DNA from: Novosphingobium sp. KA1
GTDB lineage: Bacteria > Pseudomonadota > Alphaproteobacteria > Sphingomonadales > Sphingomonadaceae
Direction: 5' to 3'
Assembly: GCF_017309955.1 (NCBI RefSeq)
Contig: NZ_CP021248.1
Location: 620,001-684,000, forward strand
Length of the DNA stretch: 64,000 nucleotides
Part shown: positions 54,719-63,189 of the stretch, one piece after another
How positions within the stretch are numbered: the stretch's first letter is position 1
Layout of the letters: each line of letters opens with the position of its first letter
The notes under the pieces: generated by a model
The model's input: the letters and a program-made list of their open reading frames with translations, nothing else
Told to the model about the DNA's origin: nothing
Databases searched by the model: none
Program-made: the position numbers and the translations under genes

Positions 54719-57235
54719 ATGAGCAAGAGGCCGCCCGCCGCCGATATTCTCGCGGAGTACAACCGCAAGCGCGACTTTGCGAAGACTGCCGAACCTGCAG
54801 GGACGCTGGGAAAACAAGGCGGCAACAGCTTTGTGGTCCAGAAACATGCGGCGATGCGATTGCACTGGGATTTCAGGCTGGAGGTAGGCGGAGTGCTGAA
54901 ATCCTGGGCGGTGACGAAGGGGCCCAGCACTGATCCTGATGACAAGCGGCTCGCCGTGCGGACAGAGGACCATCCGCTATCTTACGGCGAGTTCGAGGGC
55001 GGAATTCCCGAAGGCGAGTACGGCGGCGGGACCGTAATGCTCTGGGACCGCGGCACATGGGCGCCGATTGCGGGCAAGAGCACGAAGGATCTTGATGAGG
55101 GTCACCTTCATTTCATTCTCGAGGGAGAAAGGATGAAGGGGGAATGGTTGCTGGTCCGCATGAAGCCCAGGCCCGGTGAGAAGCGCGAAAACTGGCTCCT
55201 GCGCAAGGTGATGGATGCTTATGCCCATGAGGGGCATGGTCTTGTCGACCAAGCCCTCACCAGCGTGCTGACGGGCCGTACGATGGCACAGATCGAGGCG
55301 GACAGGGGAGGGAGCCATTCGCTGAAGGGAAAGAGCGGCAAGGCCTTCACGCAGATCATGGAACAGGCGGCCAAGCGCAATGCACGCCAGATTACGCAGC
55401 GAGGCAGGATTTCGGGGCATCCGCCGAAGTTCCGACCGGTCCAGCTCGCCACCTTGGTTGATACCGTGCCGACAGGGAACCTTTGGATGCACGAGATCAA
55501 GTTCGATGGCTACCGCGCGCTCGTTGCCGCCTCCGGTGACCAGGTGCTTGTCCATACCCGCAGCGGTCTCGACTGGACGGACAAGTTCGCACCGCTCGCG
55601 GCGCATATCGGTGCGCTCGGCTTGCCTGCCTGTTTGATCGACGGAGAGATCATTGCGCGCGGCCAGGACGGGAATCCCGATTTTTCCAGTCTCCAGGCTG
55701 TTTTGAGGCGCGGCAAGGGCGGCCAGACAGACAAGGATGCACTTGAATTCCACGCCTTCGACCTGATCGAGGTCTCCGGCGAGGACTTGGCGGATTTGCC
55801 GAACATCGAACGCAAGGAGCGCCTCGAAGCGCTGCTGAGCGAGGCGCAGGCGCCGATTTTCGTTGCCGACCATATCATCGGCGCCGGCGAAAAGCTGTTC
55901 CAGGCCATGTGCGGCGCGGGGCAGGAAGGGGTCATCGCCAAGCGGGTCGATGCGCCCTATCGAGGTACGCGATCAAGGAACTGGGTCAAAGTGAAGTGTA
56001 CCCGGCGCCAGGAATTCGTGATTGTCGGCTGGACGAAATCCATCGCCAGAGGCAGAGACTTCTCATCGCTCCTGTTGGCGCAATATGTAGGCAAGTCGCT
56101 TGTCTATCGCGGAAAAGTGGGAACCGGGTTCGATGCGGCCAGCCAGGCGGACCTGGCAGCACGACTGGATAAGATAAGCCGCAAATCCCCGCCACTTGCA
56201 GTCGGCGGCGCTGATGCACGCGGTGTGAATTGGGTCACTCCCAAACTGGTGGTTGAAGTGGCTTTTGCCGAACTTACCCAGGAAGGCCGGGTGCGCCATG
56301 GCAGCTTCGTGGGGATGAGGGCCGACAAAGAGGCCAGTGCTGTCACGGGGGAAAGAGCACAAGCTGCGCCGATGCAGGAGAGCGCCGTGAAGATCAGCAA
56401 CAGGAGCCGGGTGCTCTTTCCCGAGGGCGGTGAAACCAAGGGAGATCTGGCCGACTACTATCTCGATGTTGCGCCCTTGATGTTGCCGTATACCGCCTGC
56501 CGTCCGCTCAGCCTTGTGCGATGCCCGCAGGGACGCGCCAAGAAGTGCTTTTTCCAGAAACATGACAGCGGCACTTTCGGCGACCATGTCCATCATGTCC
56601 CGATCCGCGAGAAGGACGGGGGGCTGGAAGACTATCTCTATATCGACGATGCCGAGGGACTGATCTCCTGCGTGCAGATGGGTACTCTCGAGTTTCATGG
56701 CTGGGGCGCGCGCGCAGATGCCGTGGATTTGCCGGATCGCTTGATCTTTGACCTCGATCCGGATGAAGGGTTGGAGTTCAGGCAGTGCATTCGCGCCGCC
56801 GGAGATATTCGGGCAAGGCTGGCGGATCTCGGGCTGGTCACGTTTGCAATGCTGTCGGGCGGCAAAGGTATTCATGTCGTTGTCCCTCTCAAACGAGGGC
56901 ACGACTGGGAAACGCACAAGGACTTTGCCCATCGTTTCGCCGAGGCCATGAGCCTCTCGCAGCCCGAGCGCTATGTGGCGACAATGAGCAAGGCCAAGCG
57001 CAAGGGGCGCATTTTCATCGACTGGCTACGCAACCAGCGCGGTGCCACTGCGGTGCTTCCATACTCGGTTCGTGCCCGCGAAGGGGCACCGGTCGCGATA
57101 CCGGTGTCGTGGGAGGAGCTGGCGACGATGCGGGATGCGCATCCCTATTCGATCAGGGATGCGGCTGTTCTGCTTGAACGGGCGCAGGGCCTTCGCGGTT
57201 GGGGCTTTGCCGAACAGGTTTTGCCGGCCTTGTAA
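54719..57235 (+). CDS. ligD: Multifunctional NHEJ ligase LigD (PE-LIG-POL)
   Basis: Protein of 838 residues in three domains. The N-terminal 3'-phosphoesterase is at about 20-180 (FVVQKHAAMRLHWDFRLEVG, YGEFEGGIPEGEYGGGTVML). The ATP-dependent ligase is at about 230-540, with the adenylated Lys261 in MHEIKFDGYRAL and EGVIAKRVDAPYRG. The C-terminal archaeo-eukaryotic-primase-type polymerase runs from about 560 (RVLFPEGGETKGDLADYYLD, LIFDLDPDEG with catalytic Asp678, YVATMSKAKRKGRIFIDWLR). The order PE-LIG-POL is common in alphaproteobacteria. Co-transcribed with ku. Confidence 0.94.
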   Translation: MSKRPPAADILAEYNRKRDFAKTAEPAGTLGKQGGNSFVVQKHAAMRLHWDFRLEVGGVLKSWAVTKGPSTDPDDKRLAVRTEDHPLSYGEFEGGIPEGEYGGGTVMLWDRGTWAPIAGKSTKDLDEGHLHFILEGERMKGEWLLVRMKPRPGEKRENWLLRKVMDAYAHEGHGLVDQALTSVLTGRTMAQIEADRGGSHSLKGKSGKAFTQIMEQAAKRNARQITQRGRISGHPPKFRPVQLATLVDTVPTGNLWMHEIKFDGYRALVAASGDQVLVHTRSGLDWTDKFAPLAAHIGALGLPACLIDGEIIARGQDGNPDFSSLQAVLRRGKGGQTDKDALEFHAFDLIEVSGEDLADLPNIERKERLEALLSEAQAPIFVADHIIGAGEKLFQAMCGAGQEGVIAKRVDAPYRGTRSRNWVKVKCTRRQEFVIVGWTKSIARGRDFSSLLLAQYVGKSLVYRGKVGTGFDAASQADLAARLDKISRKSPPLAVGGADARGVNWVTPKLVVEVAFAELTQEGRVRHGSFVGMRADKEASAVTGERAQAAPMQESAVKISNRSRVLFPEGGETKGDLADYYLDVAPLMLPYTACRPLSLVRCPQGRAKKCFFQKHDSGTFGDHVHHVPIREKDGGLEDYLYIDDAEGLISCVQMGTLEFHGWGARADAVDLPDRLIFDLDPDEGLEFRQCIRAAGDIRARLADLGLVTFAMLSGGKGIHVVVPLKRGHDWETHKDFAHRFAEAMSLSQPERYVATMSKAKRKGRIFIDWLRNQRGATAVLPYSVRAREGAPVAIPVSWEELATMRDAHPYSIRDAAVLLERAQGLRGWGFAEQVLPAL

Positions 57236-57421
57236 TCGGTACCGAGAGGGATTTCGCAGCGGAGCGGGCCATCGCGGTTGCGCCGGTGAGACGCTCCATC
57301 GTTGCATGGAGCGCGAGAGTACCCCCTTCAGTGCCATCAGTCGCACCGATGCTGCGCTAGGCCGAGCCCCGGGCGACAACCATTCCTGCCGGCTGGCGGT
57401 TACCTCATGGAGGAGAAGACG

Positions 57422-58273
57422 ATGAACCAGACCGCACCGATGATCCACGAGGACGCCTTGCCCGGCCACGAAAGCGGATTGGAGCCAAGGCCCGAGTGGC
57501 AGCCGCGCTATCCCGGTGCGGGACGCTTGCAGGATAAGGTCGCCATCGTGACCGGCGCCGACAGCGGCATTGGCCGGGCGGTAGCGGCGCTCTTTGCCCG
57601 GGAAGGTGCGGACATCGCCATCGTATACCTGCTCGAGGACGCGGATGCGCAGGAGACCAGGCGGATTGTCGAGAGCGAAGGCCGGCAGGCCATTACCATC
57701 CGCGCCGACGTTGGCTCACGCGCCGCATGCGACGAGGTCGTCGAGGAAACGCTTCAGGCTTTCGGCCGCGTCGACATCGTCATCAACAATGCCGGTGAAC
57801 AGCATCCGGACAAGGATATCACCGACATTTCCGAGGAGCAGCTTCGCCGCACGTTCCAGACCAACATTTTCAGCATGTTCTTCCTGGTACAGGCAGCCAG
57901 GCCCCACCTGAAGCCCGGCGCGGCGATCGTCAATTGCACCAGCGTGACGATGTACAAGGGGAGCAAGGAGCTCCTGGACTACAGCTCAACCAAAGGAGCG
58001 ATCACTGCCTTCACGAGATCCCTCTCGGAAAATCTCGTGGCGGATGGGATCCGGGTAAATGCGGTCGCTCCCGGTCCCATCTGGACGCCGCTCAATCCGT
58101 GCGGCGGCGCCAGCAAGGAAAAGCTGGAGCACTTCGGTGAAAATACGCCGATGGGGCGTCCTGGACAACCGAACGAGGTGGCCCCCTCGTTCCTCTTCCT
58201 CGCATGCGAAGATGCCAGCTACATGAGCGGGCAGGTGCTTCATCCAAACGGCGGGGTCATCGTGAACGGCTGA
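57422..58273 (+). CDS. Short-chain dehydrogenase, YhxC/YdaD-type
   Basis: Complete SDR of 283 residues: KVAIVTGADSGIGRAVAALF (cofactor loop), IVINNAGEQHPDKDITDISE, catalytic Ser in NCTSVTMYKGSKELLDYSST with Tyr and Lys (DYSSTKGA), and NAVAPGPIWTPLNP. The N-terminal extension of about 40 residues (LEPRPEWQPRYPGAGRLQDK) is the hallmark of stress-associated SDRs of the YhxC/YdaD kind. Substrate unknown. The ATG at 57422 follows GGAGGAGAAG. Convergent with the FAD oxidoreductase downstream. Confidence 0.9.
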   Translation: MNQTAPMIHEDALPGHESGLEPRPEWQPRYPGAGRLQDKVAIVTGADSGIGRAVAALFAREGADIAIVYLLEDADAQETRRIVESEGRQAITIRADVGSRAACDEVVEETLQAFGRVDIVINNAGEQHPDKDITDISEEQLRRTFQTNIFSMFFLVQAARPHLKPGAAIVNCTSVTMYKGSKELLDYSSTKGAITAFTRSLSENLVADGIRVNAVAPGPIWTPLNPCGGASKEKLEHFGENTPMGRPGQPNEVAPSFLFLACEDASYMSGQVLHPNGGVIVNG

Positions 58274-58296
58274 CGGCCCTCTCGTTAGGGGGCGTC
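58272..58296. terminator. Bidirectional hairpin between convergent genes
   Basis: GACGGCCCT pairs imperfectly with AGGGGGCGTC around a CTCGTT loop, spanning the stop codon of the SDR and ending 22 bp from the stop of the opposing oxidoreductase gene. Confidence 0.5.
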
Positions 58297-58317
58297 CTTC
58301 GATCGCGGTCCCGGTTT

Positions 58318-59577
58318 TCAGGCCTCGAAGCGATAAGGATCAAAGCATTCGGCATCATCATCGGGCGTGCCGCAGATGGCGGCAGCAAGCAGTTCCGCGG
58401 CGAGTGCCGCAAATGCAATGCCATTGCCTCCGAAGCCCGAGGCTAACCATAGATGATCCATGCCTCTTGCCGCGCCGATCGCGGGGAGGCCGTCGGGCGA
58501 ATTCCCGAAAGTGGCGGCCCATGCCCGGTCCCAGGCGATGCTCTCTTGTCCCAGCGCCTTGGCCAGCCTGGCGGATATCGCTCCTGCTTTCGCTGCCAGA
58601 AGCTCGTCCCGCGTGTCCGCATCGGCGAGTTCCACGTCCTCGCCTCCGGCAATGATCCTTCCTTCCGGGCCAACCCGCACGTAGAGGTAGGGATCGCTTG
58701 CTTCCCAGATCATCGCGCGCTCGTTCCAAAGAGGAACGGCATGCGGCGGCGTCGCGATCGCGAAGGTCGAGAGGAGGGAAAATGCCTCCGGCAGGAAGAG
58801 CCGCGCCCTTTCGTAACCGGTGGCGAGGATCACATCCCTGGCGGTAAAGCTGCGGCCATCGGAGCTCGCCAGTTCGATACCGTGAGCATTCGGATGAAGC
58901 GAGGCGATATCGATCGGATAGACCAGGCAGGCCTCTCGTGCCTGCGCGCGCGCCAGCAAGGCATGGCAAGTCCGAACAGGATCCATCGCAAACGTGCCCG
59001 ACGAGACTATCCCTGCTCTTGGCGCGATGGCAAAACGTCCCGCGACTTGCGGCGCGGAAAGATACCGCGAAGGCAGTCCGTGTCTTCGGTGCAGCGCCGC
59101 TTCCTGCGCAAGCGCGCCGCCTTCAAGCAATTTGCCTTCGAGGTAGAGTGTCGGCACGTCTTGCTTGAGGTCTCCTCCAGCTTCATCGAGGCGCCGACCG
59201 AACCGCTCTACGGCGGCAAAGACACGCAGCCATCGTCTCGCCGCTTCTTTTTCGCCCAGTCTTTCCGAGAGAACGGCAAGCGGAACATCCATGGCCCACA
59301 TCAGTTGGGCCGTGGAAGCTGCTGTGCTGCCGGTTCCCGGCACCCGGCGATCGCATATGGCAACGCTCCTGCCACTTGCAGCAAGGCGATCCGCCAGGAT
59401 CGAGCCCATTATGCCGCTGCCAAGAATGGCGACGTCAACCGGCGCGGTGGGTATGCTGCCTGAGTTCGGCGCACGCCAATCGGTGGCTCGCCACGGAACG
59501 GTACCCGTCCTTAGGTCACGCGTTTCCGTAAGGGGGATGGCGGGGCTGCTCATTGTTCCTTTCCGAACAGTGCTCAT
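58318..59577 (-). CDS. FAD-dependent oxidoreductase (DAO family)
   Basis: Protein of 419 residues (ATG at 59577; a second ATG at 59553 is equally plausible). The FAD-binding motif VDVAILGSGIMGSILADRLA is followed by SGRSVAICDRR; the GSTAASTAQLMW segment and the C-terminal FGNSPDGLPAIGAARGMDHL, WLASGFGGNGIAFAALAAEL match D-amino-acid-oxidase-like enzymes such as glycine/sarcosine oxidases. No Rieske domain is fused. Substrate unknown. The tiny membrane gene and a weak EcfG-like promoter lie upstream on the same strand. Confidence 0.85.
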   Translation of the reverse strand: MSTVRKGTMSSPAIPLTETRDLRTGTVPWRATDWRAPNSGSIPTAPVDVAILGSGIMGSILADRLAASGRSVAICDRRVPGTGSTAASTAQLMWAMDVPLAVLSERLGEKEAARRWLRVFAAVERFGRRLDEAGGDLKQDVPTLYLEGKLLEGGALAQEAALHRRHGLPSRYLSAPQVAGRFAIAPRAGIVSSGTFAMDPVRTCHALLARAQAREACLVYPIDIASLHPNAHGIELASSDGRSFTARDVILATGYERARLFLPEAFSLLSTFAIATPPHAVPLWNERAMIWEASDPYLYVRVGPEGRIIAGGEDVELADADTRDELLAAKAGAISARLAKALGQESIAWDRAWAATFGNSPDGLPAIGAARGMDHLWLASGFGGNGIAFAALAAELLAAAICGTPDDDAECFDPYRFEA

Positions 59578-59649
59578 TCGCGTGTTTTTGGCCGGCTGGT
59601 TGCTGCTGTCGCCGGCGTCGCAAGGATTGTTCCAGCAGTGCCCGAATGG

Positions 59650-59730
59650 TCAAAGATGACCAGTGCAATAGGCAAGCAGAAGAATAAGTGGGATCGGAAC
59701 GCCGATCAGCCAGAGAACAGCGGAACGCAT
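59650..59730 (-). CDS. Tiny single-span membrane protein (26 residues)
   Basis: ATG at 59730 with GGAGAT seven bases upstream opens a 26-residue protein, MRSAVLWLIGVPIPLIL and then LLAYCTGHL, almost entirely one membrane helix. The spacing, ribosome-binding site and hydrophobic, proline-kinked composition match small membrane proteins common in proteobacterial stress regions. It precedes the FAD oxidoreductase gene by 72 bp. Too short for most gene finders. Confidence 0.7.
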   Translation of the reverse strand: MRSAVLWLIGVPIPLILLLAYCTGHL

Positions 59731-59762
59731 GGCATATCTCCATCTTATGTTCTGAATTTATC

Positions 59763-59787
59763 AAGCGATGGAGGGCGCGAAAGTTCC
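59763..59787 (-). promoter_or_regulatory. Weak EcfG-like promoter for tiny protein and oxidoreductase
   Basis: On the minus strand GGAAC (59787-59783), 16 bp, then GCTT (59766-59763): a one-base departure from the GGAAC-N16-CGTT pattern. It is 32 bp upstream of the tiny gene's ATG. The interval 59731-60037 holds nothing else recognised. Confidence 0.4.
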
Positions 59788-60037
59788 CTGTCTAGGCTGA
59801 GGTAATTCGACAGCACTACCGCATCCGTCCTTGCGACGAGGGAATTTATTCACGAGAGCACTATTCACTATTTGGAAAGTCTATGGGTTAAAAAGGGGGG
59901 CGATGGTCTGGCGCGCACAGAGGGGCGGGCCAACGACAGCCAACTTCGAGATGGCGGTATCGCACTGAAAGCATGCCGAGGCACCGGCTCCGCCTCGCAG
60001 CATAGCAACTGGCAGTGAATGCTGCGCGCGTGTGCAA

Positions 60038-61162
60038 TCAAGCGGTGTCATTCGAGATTTTGACTTGTGCAGGGCAGGCAAAGCTGATCCCTTCATTGCG
60101 GAAGCTGGCCAGTATTCGCGAGCCAAGCCGGTCGCGAGCATCGGCTTGGAAGTCGCTCCCCTTGGATTCGAATTCCAGGTCGTAGGTGAGGCCATTGGTG
60201 CCAAACCCGTTGAGGCCACCGTGAATGAGCGTATGCCCTTCCTGTTCCACAATCTGCCTCAGCAATGTCGGCACCTTTAACAGGAGTTCGGGCGCAGTGT
60301 CGTAGCCAAGGCAAAAGTCGAACTTGAACCGGTTGCGTACTCGCCGGGTAGTGTTGAGGATTTCGAAATCCAGCAACTTTCGATTGGCAATGATACGTTC
60401 TTCGCCGGCTGCACCGCGCACACGGGTGGATTTCAAACCGATCTGTTCGACGGTGCCGCTGCTCTTGTCGTAGGAAATGCTGTCGCCAATCCTGAAAGGT
60501 CGGTCGAAGAGGATCGCCAAGGCTGCAAACAGGTCTGCGAATATGCCCTGGGCGGCCAGGCCTATGGCAATACCGCCAACGCCCAGGCCCGCGATCAAGC
60601 CGGTGACATTGACCCCAAGATTACCCAGTACCAGCACAAGCGCTACGGAGAAGAGCGCAATCGTGACAAGCAGCCTAATGATGCCAAGAGCGCTGACCAG
60701 CGCCTGACCGCCGTGATGCTGGTCTCTCGTACGCAGCTCGATCGCGCCGAAAATGATTTCCCGCAGCCATAGCGCGACCTGAAAAACCACGGCTATAGTA
60801 AACAGCGTGGCGATCGTTCCCGCCACCCGCGGCGGGGCGTCCGCATAGGCCATCACGAGGCGGACGGACAGGAGGATCATGAATATCTGCCCGGTCTTGC
60901 CAAGCGCGCTGCCGACAATTCCGTACCAATTTGCGGTTCCGGCTTCTCGGCGGCAAAGCTTCACGCCCCAGCGTCTTACCAGGTTCAGCAGCGCATAGGC
61001 AGCAACACCGATGCCGGCTGCCAGTGCGATCTGCAGCGAATGGGCCTGGACCCAAGTCGTCGCTTCGCTGGCAAGCGAGGCTGCATGGGCCTGGATGTCA
61101 CCCTGGAATGGGCCATGGCCGGGCGCCGAGGGCACGGCAGTATGCGCGGAGTTTTCAGTCAT
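60038..61162 (-). CDS. MscS-family mechanosensitive channel
   Basis: Protein of 374 residues from the ATG at 61162 (an open frame to 61363 overlaps the HhH gene antisense and is unlikely). Four to five membrane helices precede the pore helix VTGLIAGLGVGGIAIGLAAQ, which has the Gly/Ala packing pattern of TM3 in MscS. The beta domain follows: FRIGDSISYDKSSGTVEQIG, LKSTRVRGAAGEERIIANRK, and a C-terminal alpha/beta domain. It releases osmolytes under hypo-osmotic shock. Divergent from the HhH protein gene. Confidence 0.9.
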   Translation of the reverse strand: MTENSAHTAVPSAPGHGPFQGDIQAHAASLASEATTWVQAHSLQIALAAGIGVAAYALLNLVRRWGVKLCRREAGTANWYGIVGSALGKTGQIFMILLSVRLVMAYADAPPRVAGTIATLFTIAVVFQVALWLREIIFGAIELRTRDQHHGGQALVSALGIIRLLVTIALFSVALVLVLGNLGVNVTGLIAGLGVGGIAIGLAAQGIFADLFAALAILFDRPFRIGDSISYDKSSGTVEQIGLKSTRVRGAAGEERIIANRKLLDFEILNTTRRVRNRFKFDFCLGYDTAPELLLKVPTLLRQIVEQEGHTLIHGGLNGFGTNGLTYDLEFESKGSDFQADARDRLGSRILASFRNEGISFACPAQVKISNDTA

Positions 61163-61228
61163 CCCGGGATCAAACAGAACCGGCGCGCTTTGTTCCCCCC
61201 GATGCCATTTTTGCAGAGGAGGGCGGCG

Positions 61229-61429
61229 ATGTCCGGATCCCAGCTGGTCGATATCAATACGGCAAGCCCCGCAGAGCTGGATGAGGTTCCTTGCCTGAAA
61301 GGTCACGGATTTGAAATTGTCCGCTACCGGGAAGAAAGAGGGCTGTTCAGCGATCTGCGGCAACTCGACGAGGTGCCTGGACTATCGGGAAAGGTTGATC
61401 CGTCGGCAAGGCTGACGGTTGGGGCTTGA
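61229..61429 (+). CDS. Small ComEA-like helix-hairpin-helix protein
   Basis: Protein of 66 residues with a GAGGAGG site. It has a duplicated half-motif: VDINTASPAELDEVPCLKGH and LRQLDEVPGLSGKV, the ComEA-type HhH fold that binds DNA non-specifically. No signal peptide, so probably cytoplasmic. Found near Ku/LigD and MscS; stress-island companion. Function unproven. Confidence 0.75.
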   Translation: MSGSQLVDINTASPAELDEVPCLKGHGFEIVRYREERGLFSDLRQLDEVPGLSGKVDPSARLTVGA

Positions 61430-61478
61430 GCATGTTCCCGGCCCGCAGCTTGCACCGAGAGCTTTGCCGTGGCCCTGC

Positions 61479-61796
61479 CTATTCCTGATCTCGGCGGCGA
61501 TGCCGCTCGATCGTTTCCGGTTCCTCTTCATCTTCGTGTTCGAGCGAGGTTCTTGCCCGCGGATCATGACGTAGCAATTCGTCGAGTTTTGCATGGATGG
61601 CCTGGGTGTCGCGATGTTCCGCTCGCTGGATGAACAATGTCATCAGCCAGGTGGCAAGCGTGGCATAGCCATGCCAGTCCAGCGTATTTGGTTCGTAAAT
61701 AGCCCAAGCGATCGTGTATAGCGCCACGACAAGAAAGGCCGCGGGCCGCGCCATGAGCACGCCGATCCTGGTAAGCGCGGTTCGGAACAAATCCAT
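61479..61796 (-). CDS. Low-affinity iron permease-like small membrane protein
   Basis: Protein of 105 residues from the ATG at 61796. Two hydrophobic helices (ARPAAFLVVALYTIAWAIYE and HGYATLATWLMTLFIQRAEH) end in HRDTQAIHAKLDELL, the signature of the PF04120 low-affinity iron permease-like family. The tail is strongly acidic then basic (EHEDEEEPETIERHRRRDQE). Despite the family name, transport has not been shown for such short bacterial members. Confidence 0.8.
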   Translation of the reverse strand: MDLFRTALTRIGVLMARPAAFLVVALYTIAWAIYEPNTLDWHGYATLATWLMTLFIQRAEHRDTQAIHAKLDELLRHDPRARTSLEHEDEEEPETIERHRRRDQE

Positions 61797-62365
61797 GTCG
61801 AACTCCCATACATTTGGTGGCGACGGCGCGGTATCCGGGGCTGGGATATCGCCCGGCGATGAGCCGGCTGTGCAGCTAGGAAACGCCGTTACTTGCTGGC
61901 GGGTTTCAGCGAGGCTTGCCCGGCATAAATCAGGGCCGTCAGCTGACTTGCAATGAGGAAAAGGCGTTGCCGCTCGGTGACGACAACGCCTTCCAACTGA
62001 GACCATTCAGAGGCGTCAGCCGATGGCTTGCGTAACCGCGGCCGGCCTCCCGGGCGAGAGGAAACCCTGGCAACAAGACCGCCTGTGCGCAAAATACGCT
62101 CGGTTGGCCAGTCTGCGCTCAAATGCAAAGGCCGCCCTCGCGGGCGGCCTTGATCTAGGTTGAGCTTGGTAGGGGGGGCACCAAGCTGGCCATCCGCTTC
62201 TGTGAGCAGCTCTGCAAGGAACGGGCGCCTGATATAATTGTTCCGTGCGCCTGGCCCGGTAGGCAAATTTTTCCTCGCCATTCATGCTGCTGGGCGCACA
62301 TAACCTCGGGTCTGCCGCGCATCGCGGCCATTGTAACTCGGGGTTCATGTGCCGAGTGTCGTCTT
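61797..62365. other. Gap with one strong hairpin
   Basis: No gene supported. It holds the terminator-like hairpin at 62128-62151 (listed separately). Short minus-strand frames between 61889 and 62373 lack any family signature and are probably chance openings in GC-rich DNA. Confidence 0.5.
62128..62151. terminator. Strong GC-rich hairpin
   Basis: Perfect 10-bp stem AAGGCCGCCC/GGGCGGCCTT with loop TCGC, preceded by an A-rich run (AAATGCAAAG) and followed by TGATCT. Typical bidirectional terminator form; there is no clear gene ending directly before it on either strand. Confidence 0.65.
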
Positions 62366-62542
62366 GTCATCACGAAGCTTTTACCTCAGGCGGTCCTTTG
62401 CGCCGTAAACAAGCATGATCCTGATCGGCATGGCGTGACATGGGACGGAGTGCACTACGTCGGGCAGTGCAAGGCATGCGGCGCACCAGTCTATCGGGCC
62501 GGATCGAAACAGTGGCGCCGCCGGGCAGCGGGCCGAACGTAA
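62366..62542 (+). CDS. Possible small zinc-ribbon-like protein, start unclear
   Basis: The plus frame ending at TAA 62540-62542 reads KLLPQAVLCAVNKHDPDRHG, VTWDGVHYVGQCKACGAPVY, RAGSKQWRRR. The C-x-x-C-G pair and an earlier Cys suggest a small treble-clef or ribbon protein of the type scattered through sphingomonad genomes. No ATG, GTG or TTG is found at the expected position (the frame passes through GTC-ATC-ACG), so it is either a remnant or uses a non-standard start. Coordinates of the 5' end are approximate. Confidence 0.4.
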   Translation, partial: VITKLLPQAVLCAVNKHDPDRHGVTWDGVHYVGQCKACGAPVYRAGSKQWRRRAAGRT

Positions 62543-62676
62543 CCCTCCCGGCGTGCCGGCCGTCCTGCGCTGCAGGCTTGCCCGATACCCTGATCTGGCC
62601 AGGGCGGACGTATTGGCCAATGCCTTGCCCTTGCCCTCTCCCTTTTGCGAACCTGATGTCCTTTGATGACGTTCAT

Positions 62677-62940
62677 TCATTGACCTTTTGTGCCGGGCGT
62701 CGGGGACTGCATGCCAGGTTGGTCGCGCGGGCTCGCATCGTTCTGCTCCACAGCCTGGCGTGTATCATTTATCCCGCCGGTTTCCTTGGGGGCCTGCGCG
62801 GCGCGGACGATCCAGAGCAGCGAAAGCGCCGCGACGGCCAGTACCAGGCTAATCAGAAGAACATAGCGCACTATACCCGGGGTGGTACCTGCGCGCGCTT
62901 CATCTTTTGCGAGATGCACTTCTTCGTTCCGGGTGTCCAT
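62677..62940 (-). CDS. Small single-span membrane protein
   Basis: Protein of 87 residues from the ATG at 62940: an N-terminal polar region, one helix IVRYVLLISLVLAVAALSLL, WIVRAAQ, then a disordered polar tail (EQNDASPRDQPGMQSPTPGT). The start is supported by the EcfG-type promoter about 50 bp upstream (62991-63015). Family unknown; probably stress-induced. Confidence 0.65.
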   Translation of the reverse strand: MDTRNEEVHLAKDEARAGTTPGIVRYVLLISLVLAVAALSLLWIVRAAQAPKETGGINDTRQAVEQNDASPRDQPGMQSPTPGTKGQ

Positions 62941-62990
62941 TATACACACTCCCGTTGCTGAAAATCGCGGAATTGCTGTTGTCAAAGTTC

Positions 62991-63015
62991 AACGTTTCCG
63001 CGGGACGGTCGTTCC
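62991..63015 (-). promoter_or_regulatory. EcfG-type (general stress sigma) promoter
   Basis: On the minus strand GGAAC (63015-63011), exactly 16 bp, then CGTT (62994-62991): a perfect match to the GGAAC-N16-CGTT consensus. Located 51 bp before the ATG of the small membrane protein. Confidence 0.65.
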
Positions 63016-63189
63016 TTCCCGCTTCACCGCCGCCACTGGGCGCAAGGACGAAAGCAAAGCCGGGTTGCCGGTGCGTTCGAGACCCGGATTGCCATTCGGA
63101 ATTGCAGGATCCCAAAGGCTGCTGCGCGGCATCTTGCCGATCACGCGGAGCGCAGAGCATGGGAATACAGTTTAGAGTATCCGTGATGA

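Noticed and set aside
51341..54973. A 1210-codon open frame on the minus strand across paoB, paoC, ku and the start of ligD
   Set aside because: It lies antisense to four genes with full catalytic motifs, and its translation is Arg/His/Asp-rich with no domain signature. It is a by-product of high GC third positions.
62381..62961. Overlapping frames of about 100-170 codons on both strands
   Set aside because: Composition is biased, no motifs; the small Cys-containing frame at 62366-62542 explains the protein-like signal better.
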